DNA of 64,000 nt from the NCBI GenBank assembly GCA_903899985.1, contig CAIULL010000245.1, positions 1 to 64,000 on the forward strand, written 5' to 3'. The notes under the pieces are model-generated. The model saw only the letters and a list, made by a program, of their open reading frames with translations. It did not search any database and was not told the DNA's origin. The stretch is from an uncultured Schlesneria sp. (GTDB lineage Bacteria; Planctomycetota; Planctomycetia; Planctomycetales; Planctomycetaceae). Positions 38,365 through 48,255 of this stretch are shown here, piece by piece. The first letter of the stretch is position 1; each line of letters starts with the position of its first letter. The position numbers and the translations under genes were made by a program.

Positions 38365-40077
38365 TTAGTCACGACTTCGATTGCGAAGAAAGTCTATTGA
38401 CGATGAAATACTGGGATCGTATCTCAAGGCTTCTCCAAATCGGAATTCTGCGTCATCCGTTTTATGTGAATACCATGAATGTTCTCCGAGCTTGAAATTC
38501 GCAAGAGCCCGTTGTCGTGATGTTTTGGCTTTTTCCAGAGCCGTCAAATAATTCTTCAGAGCGGCGTCAGTGTTTCCTCGATAGAACTGAATGCCTCCCA
38601 ACGTTAACAGGATATCCGAGTCATCGGGGAATCGCTCACGCAATGTTTCGAGGCGCTGCATCGCTTCGTCGTTATTTCCGAAATTCGCCAGAAGAATGGC
38701 CAACCGCAGTTGTGCGTATCGATCCTTCTTGACAGTCTCTGCAATGATTCTTGCGTGCTCGTACTGCGAGTAAATCCAGCTCCGATCCTCGTCACTCTTT
38801 GGAAGCATTGGATTACCCATTAGAGATTGAGCATAGATCTTTTCAAGTTGATTCTTGTGCGAGGTCGTCATCGGAGGGCTCAGCAGGTCGTCTGAAAAAA
38901 GCAAACCCAGCACGACAATCGCAGGACTCCACTTGACGAGATGGGGAATTCGAAGCCTGATCCATGGTAAGCCTGTCGAGGCGCTTTTCCCGGATTCGAT
39001 TCCCAGGCTGACAATGTTTTCTCTTTCACGTACTTTCCAGATGAATCCGTCGTAGTAGTAATGCAAAACTGTCGAGGTAAAGATAACGCCATAAAAAATC
39101 CTGCTGACGGTACCATCGAGTACGAAACTACCGGCAAACGCAAAAGCCCCGTATGACGCGATCAACCCCAGGTACAAAAGCACCATGCCGCGACGAAATA
39201 CGTACCTCATAAATACGCCAAGCGAGGCATTCGAGGTGACTCGACGGCAATTGAACAACCAGACGATGGCTAAGTACTGGATATCGTGGCAGATATCAAA
39301 CAACGCGACACTGATCAGCAGGTTCTCGACCGACAACATGACGAACCACCACAAGCCAACACCGCTGACGAGCATCAGGAGTTTCAGCGAACTGGGTTTC
39401 GGTCCTCGATACGACTGAATTGCGTAGTGAGCGAGATAGCCAACGAAAACGGCGATCGAACCCGCCAGGCTTCCCCACTGGCCTGTTTGAACAACCCAAG
39501 ACGGAATCACCGGCCCGCCCGCCGCATACCAGTGTCCCAACGTATTGGAAATCTGATCAGGACGAAGCAATTGAGGGGTGATGAAACCAATCAAGCAAAT
39601 CAGCCAATCCCAAAAAGCGGTCGTGCGAGAGACCGATCCGACTTTCGCGTCATAAATTCGCATGAATCCATAAAGCTGCATCAATCCATGCCAAGTCGCC
39701 CAGACCAAGATGATCAATCGATAAAGAGGAAAATGGTACGTATACAGCGGGAAGTAAGAGAGGAAAATGAGTGGTGGTGCGAAAAGAAATCGCCACTTGA
39801 ATCGTTCAAACAACTCGCGATCACCATAGGCACGAAGGAGGCCGGGCAAATGGTGCCCGGTGGCAAAGAACGCGGTGACGATCAGGGAGATTGTTTCCGC
39901 CTCGATTCCAACCGAATTGGAATAAAGGAGAAGGACAATGGGAGTCGCCAATAATGGCGTCAGAATGATAAAGATTAAATCGAACCAGGAGCTGAAAATC
40001 CATCGTCGAGATGAAGAAGCCGCCGTCGCGTTATTGGCAGGTGGCCGCTCATTGGGATGAAAAGAAACGGCAGACAT
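38365..40077 (-). CDS. Polytopic membrane protein with His motifs and TPR tail
   Basis: A 570-residue protein with about ten membrane segments in residues 28-400 and a TPR-like C-terminal part (QRLETLRERFPDDSDILLTLGGIQFYRGNTDAALKNY). Conserved-looking histidine clusters sit at membrane edges: TGHHLPGLL, ATWHGLMQLYGF, DICHDIQYLAI and LHYYYDGFIWKVRE. Such spaced His pairs suggest a metal centre as in membrane di-iron or carotenoid-cleaving (Brp/Blh-like) enzymes, but I cannot confirm a family. It precedes the sulfatase-TPR gene on the same strand; both share TPRs, so a shared complex is possible. Confidence 0.6.
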   Translation of the reverse strand: MSAVSFHPNERPPANNATAASSSRRWIFSSWFDLIFIILTPLLATPIVLLLYSNSVGIEAETISLIVTAFFATGHHLPGLLRAYGDRELFERFKWRFLFAPPLIFLSYFPLYTYHFPLYRLIILVWATWHGLMQLYGFMRIYDAKVGSVSRTTAFWDWLICLIGFITPQLLRPDQISNTLGHWYAAGGPVIPSWVVQTGQWGSLAGSIAVFVGYLAHYAIQSYRGPKPSSLKLLMLVSGVGLWWFVMLSVENLLISVALFDICHDIQYLAIVWLFNCRRVTSNASLGVFMRYVFRRGMVLLYLGLIASYGAFAFAGSFVLDGTVSRIFYGVIFTSTVLHYYYDGFIWKVRERENIVSLGIESGKSASTGLPWIRLRIPHLVKWSPAIVVLGLLFSDDLLSPPMTTSHKNQLEKIYAQSLMGNPMLPKSDEDRSWIYSQYEHARIIAETVKKDRYAQLRLAILLANFGNNDEAMQRLETLRERFPDDSDILLTLGGIQFYRGNTDAALKNYLTALEKAKTSRQRALANFKLGEHSWYSHKTDDAEFRFGEALRYDPSISSSIDFLRNRSRD

Positions 40078-40106
40078 GGAAAAACTTCACGATCATGGCA
40101 AAAGAA

Positions 40107-40149
40107 AAGGGCCAACTTACAGATCGTAACGTACCAATCTATGGCCCTT
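40107..40149 (-). terminator. Terminator after lipoprotein gene
   Basis: AAGGGCCA (40107-40114) and TGGCCCTT (40142-40149) form an 8-bp stem with a 27-base loop. Read on the minus strand the second arm runs into a TTTTCTTTTG tract, fitting a terminator 15 bases after the lipoprotein stop. Confidence 0.6.
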
Positions 40150-40164
40150 ATTCTCACCCGGCAT

Positions 40165-40629
40165 TTATTTCAACTTCAAGTCGTAATCAACATCCGTTTC
40201 GGGAGAGTCCGCCACGACGGTTAATTTAAATCCGCTCTTCCTGGGGTCTTGGTACTTTCCCTTGAATAAATCGACCCCTGAACCATTCTTCCTCGGTTTC
40301 GGGACGTACGTAAAGCCTATCAAATACTTACCGGGTTCCAAGCCATCGCATCTCGTGTGAGTCGTCCAACAGTATTTGCCATCCTCGTCCGTTCGACACT
40401 CCATAATCGGATTATCATTGCCCTCACGATACAAGAACAGGTTAACCCCTGCCTCGGGGTTTCCGTCTACGTTCACGACCCCCTCGATCGCCACGACATT
40501 CTTCAGTTCACCCCCCGCCATGGCCTTAATTCGCTTCTCAGACATATCCGCTTTTGTTTTGTCAGCGCAACCGGAAAACGAGATCAACACCAACAAACAG
40601 ACCACTTTTGCAATTTGACTTGGTTTCAC
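40165..40629 (-). CDS. Small lipoprotein with carboxypeptidase-regulatory-like domain
   Basis: A 154-residue protein with a lipobox (VCLLVLISFSGC, Cys21). The mature part has the transthyretin-like/carboxypeptidase regulatory pattern: VAIEGVVNVDGNPEAGVNLFLYREG, then DEDGKYCWTT and GLEPGKYLIGFTYV. In planctomycetes this lipoprotein type commonly follows a DUF1559 gene, as here (130 bases downstream of 40761-41888). It is probably exported with, or modifies, the surface structure built by the pilin-like protein; no catalysis is evident. Confidence 0.85.
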   Translation of the reverse strand: MKPSQIAKVVCLLVLISFSGCADKTKADMSEKRIKAMAGGELKNVVAIEGVVNVDGNPEAGVNLFLYREGNDNPIMECRTDEDGKYCWTTHTRCDGLEPGKYLIGFTYVPKPRKNGSGVDLFKGKYQDPRKSGFKLTVVADSPETDVDYDLKLK

Positions 40630-40729
40630 AATTCCGTTTCCGCAACGAGCTCAAAGATCGGGATAAAAATGAGGCCACGCACCACTCGATGCTTCTCGAA
40701 ATGGTGCGTGACTGCAAGGATCAGCTATA

Positions 40730-40753
40730 GAAGGCACAATCTGATGTGCCTTC
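40730..40753 (-). terminator. Hairpin after DUF1559 gene
   Basis: GAAGGCACA (40730-40738) and TGTGCCTTC (40745-40753) form a perfect 9-bp stem with a 6-base loop, just after the DUF1559 stop. It could terminate transcription or set the ratio between the pilin-like gene and the downstream lipoprotein gene. Confidence 0.6.
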
Positions 40754-40760
40754 CGTTGAA

Positions 40761-41888
40761 TTAGAAATCACCAACCACAAAACCGTCATTGACAAGAACA
40801 AGACGTGCCATCGTTTCGGTATTCACATTCTGACTGACGAATCGAACAGTGCCGTCAGCTAAGGCAATGTGCGCACCCCCAACATGGAAACTATAGTAAT
40901 TCTTATAGTTCTCACAATTGACGGTACATCCGCCACCCGTTTCCGTGCCATATTTATGAACCGATCCGGGTGTCACTCCTGAAAGATCCGTTCCTGTCGA
41001 CCATTGCCAGTCGTTCCATGCTGGACCCTGAGCCCAGTTACCGGAACTACAAGCATCGCAGAATCTGCCATAAGGTTTCCCCATGGCCCACATTTGGATG
41101 CCGGGGGCGGTGTTCTCACCAACAAGAATCGTGTTCGACGTACCGTCGATGATCGATGCAATCTTCACTCCACCACAGCCAGCACCATTCGCCGAGTTAA
41201 TATCCAGCATCGCATATTTCGGATCACCGTATGAATTCCCATTCAGTGTCCCATGCATGTTGCCTCGAGGCCACTTACCCACATAATCCAGGGGACCACC
41301 ACCGTGATAAGTCGGAGGTGCTCCCGAAAAGCTGCCCCCCAGCCAGTCATCGACATACGCTGCATACAGGTTACCGGTGTGCGGGCTCGAAGGACAGATA
41401 AAGCCAGTAATCACCGCCTTGGGAACCGCCGTACTTTGAGCGCCTGGGTAGTTGGCACTGGTAATGAAGTTGTACACAGTTCCGGTTGAGAAGGTGCTGT
41501 CAGTGTAGGTGAGAGGAAGCGCAAAGTTGATCGTGTTGTAGAGGGGAGCCTGATCAATATAGGGAAGAATAAATTCCGGCCAGGCGTGAAAATTGCCATC
41601 ATCCCTGTTACTGGGGATACCTTCACCAACCGCATTACCCCAGACTGGACCCGACAGCGCGGTCAGCGCCGGGGGAAACATCCCATAGGTGCTCTCGTAG
41701 TTGTGGAACGCCAAACCCATCTGCTTCAAATTGTTTTTGCATTGTGTGCGTCGTGCTGCTTCACGAGCTTGCTGAACCGCTGGCAACAACAAAGCAATGA
41801 GAACTGCAATGATCGCAATGACGACAAGCAATTCTATCAACGTGAACGCTCGTTGCCGCGATCGCGCACTGACATTTGACCGAACCAT
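40761..41888 (-). CDS. DUF1559 prepilin-like protein
   Basis: A 375-residue protein with a type IV prepilin leader: a short basic start, then RAFTLIELLVVIAIIAVLIALLLPAVQ, with Ala instead of Gly at the cleavage position and Glu at +5. The long C-terminal domain is DUF1559, with NLKQMGLAFHNYEST near the start and GGAHIALADGTVRFVSQNV near the end. Such proteins are abundant in planctomycetes and probably form surface or secretion pseudopili. The ATG at 41888 follows a perfect AAAGGAGG and is preferred over 41930. It is followed by a lipoprotein gene on the same strand. Confidence 0.95.
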   Translation of the reverse strand: MVRSNVSARSRQRAFTLIELLVVIAIIAVLIALLLPAVQQAREAARRTQCKNNLKQMGLAFHNYESTYGMFPPALTALSGPVWGNAVGEGIPSNRDDGNFHAWPEFILPYIDQAPLYNTINFALPLTYTDSTFSTGTVYNFITSANYPGAQSTAVPKAVITGFICPSSPHTGNLYAAYVDDWLGGSFSGAPPTYHGGGPLDYVGKWPRGNMHGTLNGNSYGDPKYAMLDINSANGAGCGGVKIASIIDGTSNTILVGENTAPGIQMWAMGKPYGRFCDACSSGNWAQGPAWNDWQWSTGTDLSGVTPGSVHKYGTETGGGCTVNCENYKNYYSFHVGGAHIALADGTVRFVSQNVNTETMARLVLVNDGFVVGDF

Positions 41889-42424
41889 CAGACCCTCCTT
41901 TGAAACTACAAATGAAAACCATGAAAACACGGGCTAGAAAAGCCGACAGGCTAAGAACGTGACCGGGAACAGAAAAAACCGCAGACTGAAGCAAAATTAA
42001 ACTCAATCGATGCCCTGTGATGTTACCGTATTTTAGCTTTGGACTTTCGGAAATCAAAGCTGAAAGCATTAAATTCCTGTTAAAATACAGGCTCATTGGC
42101 AACCCCGCCAATTTGCCACAACCGTATGGCATTATTATGCGCATCTTACTTCGTATTAATAATACAAAAACTGCTAAATATATAACGATCAGCGAAGGCA
42201 ACCTAGCTTTACTTAGCGAGAGCACGTTTTTTTGCCGCAAATAAACACACCAGAACGTCCACCTGGGCGTACAGTCATTGCAGTGAGTTGCGCCCACAAC
42301 AAATCCTGCAAGACTCTCAAAATCAGGTTTGGAAGACCGCTCAAGTCAAGTCGCTGGTCGCCAAATACCCCGCGATAGGGCTGTCCGAGTGGCAGCATTC
42401 GTGAGTTTTGCTGAAAGAATCGGG
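41889..42424. other. AT-rich gap upstream of the DUF1559 gene
   Basis: About 535 bases, notably AT-rich from 42020 to 42250. A hairpin-like inverted repeat lies at 42035-42061 (AGCTTTG, 13-base loop, CAAAGCT). It probably holds the promoter of the DUF1559 gene and the 3' end of the ABC ATPase transcript. No gene supported. Confidence 0.4.
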
Positions 42425-43438
42425 CTAAAACTTATTGCCAACTTCGGTAGTCGCTGATGCGGAATCTTCTTGCGGGCGAGTGAAGGAAATAAACGCCTCC
42501 TCCAAGTCAGTTTGAACTTCTCGAAACTGTGTGACGTTGGCGTCTGACTGGATGAGTTGTTTCAACAAGATTCCCAGTTCCCGTTCGGATTTCGCCGTAC
42601 GAAATCGAACGACCGCTTCTGTAATAGCTTCCGTCACTTCAGCGGCAGGCTCAAGGTACTTGCGGATCACGTTGGCAGTTCCGGCGACCTCTTCAGACGA
42701 AAGGAGTTGTACTTCGATCGTCCGTTTCTGGCTTACCTGACGTCCGATCTCTTCGACAGTTCCGAAGGCCCGCAACTTGCCATGCGTGACAATGGCGACT
42801 TGCTGACAAATTCTGGCCAGCTCCGGAAGGATATGACTCGTGACGACAAGCGTTTTGCCTTGGCGTGCCAGCTCGATCAACAGGTCGCGCATTTCGATTC
42901 GCGCCTGTGGATCGAGCCCATTCACAGGCTCGTCAAGAATTAACACCTTTGGGTCATGTAGCAAAGTTCTAGTCAGTCCAACGCGTTGCTGCATTCCATG
43001 ACTTAAACTCTCGACAAAACGATCCTTCATGTATGTAGTTCCGGTCATGTCCATGACTTCGGCAATTCGTTTGGCTCGGATTCCTGTCGGAATGGAAAAC
43101 GCTGCACCGAAGAAATCGAGATACTCCCGGACCCGCATATTGTCATAAGAACCGAACTTATCGGGCATGTACCCGACGAGTCGCTTAATCTGCTCCGAAT
43201 CGCTGACGCAATCCACACCGGCGATCGTTGCTGACCCTGATGTCGGCTTGATCAACCCCACGAGAATCTTGATCGTCGTTGTTTTGCCCGCACCATTCGG
43301 ACCAATCAGCCCCAGAATCTGACCGGCTTTCAGAGATAAACTGACACCATCGAGCGCGGTGAATGTCCCGTAGCGTTTCGTCAGGTTTTCGAGGCGCAGG
43401 ACGGGTTCGCCACCAGCGTTTTCCGAAGATGCATTCAT
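42425..43438 (-). CDS. ABC-2-type ATP-binding protein
   Basis: A 337-residue cytosolic ATPase of the ABC-2 export class. Walker A is GPNGAGKTT, the signature is LSHGMQQRVGLTR, Walker B is VLILDEPVNGLD, and a switch His is in TSHIL. The tail, NVTQFREVQTDLEEAFISFTR, is typical of these ATPases. No permease is adjacent. The double ABC-2 permease at 32684 lacks an ATPase, and the remnant before it has a tail like this one, so this gene may serve that permease in trans (inference). It appears monocistronic and divergent from the acyltransferase-like gene at 43606. Confidence 0.93.
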   Translation of the reverse strand: MNASSENAGGEPVLRLENLTKRYGTFTALDGVSLSLKAGQILGLIGPNGAGKTTTIKILVGLIKPTSGSATIAGVDCVSDSEQIKRLVGYMPDKFGSYDNMRVREYLDFFGAAFSIPTGIRAKRIAEVMDMTGTTYMKDRFVESLSHGMQQRVGLTRTLLHDPKVLILDEPVNGLDPQARIEMRDLLIELARQGKTLVVTSHILPELARICQQVAIVTHGKLRAFGTVEEIGRQVSQKRTIEVQLLSSEEVAGTANVIRKYLEPAAEVTEAITEAVVRFRTAKSERELGILLKQLIQSDANVTQFREVQTDLEEAFISFTRPQEDSASATTEVGNKF

Positions 43439-43605
43439 GTTCTTCTAGAGCTTTTTCCGTAAATTATTTGAGATGGAGATTCAGTTCTCGCCATTGTTCG
43501 GGTACATAGATGTGCTTGAAGAAGCTCCAATTCATTTCCAGAACGAATCGCGAAGAAGCTACTGAATAAAACAATCACCCACAACTATACCTTGGTGAAG
43601 CATAC

Positions 43606-44931
43606 ATGTCCTCGACTCAGCCCGCCATCCCTTCGGCCGACACATCAAGCAACTTATCGAAACCGATGGCATTGCCCGGACGCGTCGGCTCTCTTGACCA
43701 GTTCCGTGGCTACGCTGTTGCCACAATGTTCATCGTGAATTTCTGTGGAGACTTGAAGGCGATTCCCGACTGGATCAAGCATCATGACACATTTTTCAGT
43801 TACGCCGACTCCATCATGCCCGGCTTCCTTTTCGCCGCTGGCTTCTCATACCGGTTAACGATGCTTCGGCGTGTTGCACGCGACGGGGTTGCCGTGGCCT
43901 ATCGACACGCGGTGTGGCGCGGATTGGGGTTGGTCGCCGTGTCTCTGGCGATGTATGGCTTCAACGGTGAGATTGCAAAGTCATGGAACGAAATCAATCC
44001 GAAACAAGCCTGGGATTTCTTCGCAGGCTTACTCAAGGCAAACCTCTGGGAAACCTTGGCGGTGATCGGAGTCAGCCAGATCGTCGTGCTTCCATTTATT
44101 TGTGCTCGAACACCGGTAATCGTGTTGGGAATGCTGGGGCTACTGACTGGCCACATGCTGTTCAGTTATTCATTCAATTTCGCGTTTATTTTTGGTCAAC
44201 CAAACTGGCTGGACGCCTATTGGGGTGCGGCAAAACAGGGATGCTGGGACGGCGGTATTTTTGGGACCATGTCCTGGGGTGCAATCATGCTCGCTGGCGC
44301 ACTGGCTCATGATCTGGTCATCGGGCGACGACCCGGACAAGCGGCTATTCGGTTATTCGGTTGTGGTATTTTGCTGATGGTTGTCGCCTACGGACTTTCG
44401 TGCATCTCAACGATCTACGACGTACCGCCCGATACCCCTCCACAACCACGCGATATCGCTGTATCGCCCGTATTTCCTTCGAGTGCGCAATGGAGCGCCA
44501 ACAAAATTCACCTGGCCGAAGCACCATTCTTCGCCCCGCCGCCAAAAACCGCTGGCGAATTGCAACGATTACAGGAAGAAGGAAAAGCGCCCTCACCGCC
44601 GCGCCTGCGTCCTTACAACTATTGGATGATGAGCAAGCGAATTGTCACGATGCCGTTTTCCCTGTTCGCTGCAGGCTTTTCGATGGCGATCCTGGCAGCA
44701 TTCACTGTGTTTACTGACGTTTACGGTATTACGATTGGGCTGTTTCGCACGTTCGGTACCAACGCATTGGCCGCCTATTTTCTGCATCACGCGATCGAAA
44801 TGGCCGTGCATGGGATTGTCCCCAAGGATTCGCCTCTCTGGTGGTGCTTGATCGGCCTGGCGATATTTTATTTCACAACCTACGTGTTTGTTCGCTTCCT
44901 CGAGAAGCAGAAGCTATTCATCCGATTGTGA
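43606..44931 (+). CDS. Acyltransferase-like membrane protein (HGSNAT/DUF5009 type)
   Basis: A 441-residue membrane protein with about ten segments. The family start is visible: [19 protein letters not shown] and [19 protein letters not shown], as in heparan-alpha-glucosaminide acetyltransferase-like and DUF5009 proteins. These move acyl groups across a membrane onto sugars; a His in IKHHDTFF could be catalytic but this is not certain. A Pro-rich exported loop lies near residues 275-340. The gene stands alone with a hairpin at its 3' end. Substrate unknown; surface glycan acetylation is the likely role. Confidence 0.8.
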   Translation: MSSTQPAIPSADTSSNLSKPMALPGRVGSLDQFRGYAVATMFIVNFCGDLKAIPDWIKHHDTFFSYADSIMPGFLFAAGFSYRLTMLRRVARDGVAVAYRHAVWRGLGLVAVSLAMYGFNGEIAKSWNEINPKQAWDFFAGLLKANLWETLAVIGVSQIVVLPFICARTPVIVLGMLGLLTGHMLFSYSFNFAFIFGQPNWLDAYWGAAKQGCWDGGIFGTMSWGAIMLAGALAHDLVIGRRPGQAAIRLFGCGILLMVVAYGLSCISTIYDVPPDTPPQPRDIAVSPVFPSSAQWSANKIHLAEAPFFAPPPKTAGELQRLQEEGKAPSPPRLRPYNYWMMSKRIVTMPFSLFAAGFSMAILAAFTVFTDVYGITIGLFRTFGTNALAAYFLHHAIEMAVHGIVPKDSPLWWCLIGLAIFYFTTYVFVRFLEKQKLFIRL

Positions 44932-44934
44932 GGA

Positions 44935-44952
44935 CGCCAACGGTGATTGGCG
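44935..44952 (+). terminator. Hairpin after acyltransferase-like gene
   Basis: CGCCAA (44935-44940) and TTGGCG (44947-44952) make a 6-bp stem with a 6-base loop, starting four bases after the stop codon. Followed by TGGTTT, so termination is weak or factor-assisted. Confidence 0.4.
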
Positions 44953-45318
44953 TGGTTTCGCCAGATGCCTTAACGAGATGGGATGCGGCGAAATTTGCGT
45001 TGGCGGCGCACCTTGAAATTGCAGCAACACGAGGTCACTTTCCATTTGATCGGTTATCTCATCCCGCCAACACATTTTTTTGTAAAAGACGCAGTAAACT
45101 ACCCAGCCTGCTGCGAGGTAGTCCGCCGAAACCACTCGCTTTTACCCAATCGGCAAAGTCACATTAATCTGCGACGTCGCGTTACCCGGTTTGGAAATTC
45201 TGCCACGTCCGGCGCGGTGTTTCCATCATGCCCGATCCACCGTCGGTTCGATGTATTCTGATAGCGATCATGGTTTCTTTAGCCATTCGCCCGACATGAT
45301 GTTGGAGATACGGCAGAT
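44953..45318. other. Gap before FHA gene
   Basis: About 365 bases with no supported gene and no clear repeat. Short open frames exist on the plus strand but lack start signals. It should contain the FHA gene's promoter. Confidence 0.35.
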
Positions 45319-46107
45319 ATGTTCAAGACACTCAGGTCATCGCCCCAGTCAGACGAATCACTCATTGACACATCGGCTGAGGTTTCGATCCGGCTCCAGT
45401 TTGAACATCAATCAATCCCCGTCACGCGTGACGGCTTTGCAATCGGCTCGGGTCGCCATTGTGATCTGAAGCTGGGTGAACCCTCGATCCCTTTCCTGCA
45501 CAGCGTGATCCACAATCAGTGTCGCGCCATCTGGATTGAGGCGGCAGACGAAGCGGCAATTTTATCAGTCAATGAACACCCTTGCCGCCGAATGGCGCTT
45601 CGACACGGAGATCGGCTCAAGATTGGCCCGGTAGAATTGGTGGTCGATCTCGGAAATCCATGTGACCACGGCGTGGGTGATTTCGTCAGTAGTGAGCACG
45701 CCATGGATGACTTACATTCGCTCACGGCCGAAGAACTGTGCGATCGAATCACGACGGAACAGGCGATGGTGGAAGAGCTGTCCGACGACGAGCGATCTGG
45801 CTGGGAAGCGCTGCTCCACGCGATTGAAGCAGTTCGGGTCGAGCCAGGGCTTGGTGAGAAAGTCGAAAGCGGGACTCTTCCAATGCCGGAAGAAATCGTC
45901 TCATATGACACACTTTTCGGGCAGATCCGGGAGCTTCACGAGACGATCGTCGACCGGTCGAGAGAACTGGATCAAAAAGAGGCCGAAGTGTTGGCTTCAA
46001 CATCAATCATCGAAGAATCTCAGCAACGGGTCTCGCAAAGACTCGATGAAATCCTCGATCATTTGAACAAGTCGGATGGTCCGACAGAACTGAGGGCGAG
46101 TGCATAG
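45319..46107 (+). CDS. FHA-domain protein with coiled coil
   Basis: A 262-residue cytosolic protein. Residues about 24-110 are a forkhead-associated fold, FAIGSGRHCDLKLGEPSIPFLHSVIHN, with the G-S-R and S..H positions that bind phosphothreonine peptides partly retained. The rest is acidic and helical, ending in a coiled coil (LHETIVDRSRELDQKEAEVLASTSIIEESQQRVSQRLDEILDHL). Likely a phospho-dependent adaptor of the Ser/Thr kinase network. Converges with the GYF protein gene. The ATG at 45319 is the first good start; no strong ribosome site. Confidence 0.8.
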   Translation: MFKTLRSSPQSDESLIDTSAEVSIRLQFEHQSIPVTRDGFAIGSGRHCDLKLGEPSIPFLHSVIHNQCRAIWIEAADEAAILSVNEHPCRRMALRHGDRLKIGPVELVVDLGNPCDHGVGDFVSSEHAMDDLHSLTAEELCDRITTEQAMVEELSDDERSGWEALLHAIEAVRVEPGLGEKVESGTLPMPEEIVSYDTLFGQIRELHETIVDRSRELDQKEAEVLASTSIIEESQQRVSQRLDEILDHLNKSDGPTELRASA

Positions 46108-46244
46108 CCGCGATTCGAGCTCGCCTGCCCCAGACGCTCCGCAAACACGCATCGAAGCCCATGACTTCCGAAGCCGCGCGAGTAGTTAGCTGAGCATGCT
46201 TTGCGCTGCAGCTGACGCACGCGTTCATCGCAGCAGATATTCGA

Positions 46245-47957
46245 TCAATCGTTTGCAGGCGCTGCATTTGCCGAGGGACGGCGCTTCCTTTGCATTTCTC
46301 TCTGGAACTCTTCGTCCTTCCATTTCCGGAACTCCTTCGAAGATTCCACGAGTGATTTGTATGCGTCTTCCATGTGGATTGACACCTCATCGCTCGTATT
46401 CGATTTGGCAGCCGCTGCCAGACTGTCGCCGAATGCGAGAAGCGAATTACGTATGGGGTGCTTTGAATTCAGATTTCTGATTTTGCGTTTTATGGATTCG
46501 ATCTTATAGACGCTTTCTTTTCTGGCGAAAGCCCACAGCTCCATTGTTTGATTTTCCGACCGTTTTTCCACAAGCGTGCGGTGGATCATGCACAGATCAT
46601 TGTACGGGGCGATAAAATCTTCGACGCCAGCGGTCATCAGGCTTCTCCATGCAAATAACAGTGCAAGAGAGATTCCCACCATCATGATCGTAGTCTTGGC
46701 ATTGATCAGTTGAGGCTCTTTGAATTGACCTCTTCGGAGTTTGTGTTTGCTTTCACCCTGGACAGTGCGGGGCAGTTCGCCGATCTGCTGGTCAGAGGAT
46801 TGATTTGCGTCGAAGTTGACTTCTGTCGCCCGTGGGTTAGGGAGACTCTTTGTTTGAGCATATGCGGATTGTCGATGGGGTTCCGTTGTCGGGCGAGGAC
46901 CATTTATCAACGGAGACTGCACCACCGGCGTCGCCTCCGTTGATCGCGAAGGTCGCGGAGCCGCCGAATTTGAAGTTGGTGGTGCGATCGATGGCCGAGC
47001 AGCCTGCTGTTCGAGCTGAGGAGCCACCGTCATAATTTGCGGAATGGGAATCACATGTGCCGAAAAACCGCCTTTTTTCGAGTAAGTCTGCGGCACAGGA
47101 ATAGTAGGGCGAACCGATCTCAGCGAAAACGTCGGTTCGGCCTGGTTCGATTTGGCGGTCGACGGGAAGAGAACCGGAATTGCGTGTGCTTGTGTCCATT
47201 CTGATTTATCGCTTCGGCGAACTCGATCAATTGGCAAGATGCGCCCGGCTTCAACCATCTCGATCATTTTCTGAAGTTCAATCGGTCCATGCTCGACATG
47301 CCCCATCCGTACGTACCACTGCGAATTCGCCTCGGTGTTATCAGACACAGGCTGATGGTCCGCCACAACAGGTCGATGATCCGCAGCGACAACCTGGTAT
47401 CCCGCTGACATCGGGGCGATCGCTTGCGAGGCATGCTCAGCTGTAACATTTGTCGCTTCTGACAATAAAGGACTGATGGTCTCCGATATTTCAAGCTGAG
47501 GTATCTCTGCCATCAATCGCTCGATTGACCGAACTGGCGTCCATGGGCCGTGCTCCGTGAGAGACAATTCATCGTCAGCTACGAGCTCTCGACGACGAGC
47601 GTAAGAACAGAGCTCCTCAAACTTGTAGGGTCCTCTCCCGATTTGTGATCCGCGGCAGAACCACGGCCCCAGCGTTTTTGTCGATTGACCAGCAACACCA
47701 GCATCCGCTGTTTCGATGTCATCGTGTCCGCCATCCCACGTCAGTGTCGAGTCGGGTGGTTGCTGCACCGGATTCCGATCAGTTAATCGTTGAGCAAATT
47801 GAGCAACAAAATCGTCAACGCGAGTCCAAGTTGTCTCATTCTCAACTCGAACTTCGTGGTGATCGAGTAGCTGACCAGACGCAATTTCATGTTGCAGAAG
47901 ATCGAGTGAGACAGGCCCAAATTTCACTCCGAAAATTCGGTAATAATATTGCGGCAT
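46245..47957 (-). CDS. Triple GYF_2-domain membrane protein
   Basis: A 570-residue protein with three GYF_2-type modules: residues about 3-55 (YYYRIFGVKFGPVSLDLLQHEIASGQL), 98-150 (WFCRGSQIGRGPYKFEELCSYARRREL) and 214-265 (WYVRMGHVEHGPIELQKMIEMVEAGRI). These bind proline-rich peptides. Between the second and third is a short duplicated motif (ADHRPVVADHQPV). A Pro/Ser-rich linker, one membrane segment near 430-450 (TTIMMVGISLALLFAWRSL), and a helical exported or cytosolic tail follow. Role likely a membrane adaptor. It faces the FHA gene, but no direct link is shown. Confidence 0.8.
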   Translation of the reverse strand: MPQYYYRIFGVKFGPVSLDLLQHEIASGQLLDHHEVRVENETTWTRVDDFVAQFAQRLTDRNPVQQPPDSTLTWDGGHDDIETADAGVAGQSTKTLGPWFCRGSQIGRGPYKFEELCSYARRRELVADDELSLTEHGPWTPVRSIERLMAEIPQLEISETISPLLSEATNVTAEHASQAIAPMSAGYQVVAADHRPVVADHQPVSDNTEANSQWYVRMGHVEHGPIELQKMIEMVEAGRILPIDRVRRSDKSEWTQAHAIPVLFPSTAKSNQAEPTFSLRSVRPTIPVPQTYSKKGGFSAHVIPIPQIMTVAPQLEQQAARPSIAPPTSNSAAPRPSRSTEATPVVQSPLINGPRPTTEPHRQSAYAQTKSLPNPRATEVNFDANQSSDQQIGELPRTVQGESKHKLRRGQFKEPQLINAKTTIMMVGISLALLFAWRSLMTAGVEDFIAPYNDLCMIHRTLVEKRSENQTMELWAFARKESVYKIESIKRKIRNLNSKHPIRNSLLAFGDSLAAAAKSNTSDEVSIHMEDAYKSLVESSKEFRKWKDEEFQREMQRKRRPSANAAPAND

Positions 47958-48255
47958 CCTAGTACCTCGGTTCGAAGAAAGCCCGTCAGCTCAGAACGTG
48001 CACTACATCTTGTTAAAGCGGAGAAGTCAATTCATATTCAATGGTTGCGAATTGTTCTTTATTGATAATTAATAAAGAATGTAAGTGCTCTGCGTCATTT
48101 GCCATGTCGTATTGACAACTTCGTGCTGGCAGCTCGCTGAACGTGAACATTCTGGCACGCTGGCATGTCTGAATTTGGGGTATGACCCCACCCGTTTTGC
48201 AGGTTCAAAGCCATTTTCAGCCTCTTTGCACCAACTGTCACATTTTTCCAAATGA

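Noticed and set aside
44932-45318. Overlapping plus-strand frames of about 90-100 codons before the FHA gene
   Set aside because: Several frames are open at once, with no start signals or recognisable family; likely chance.
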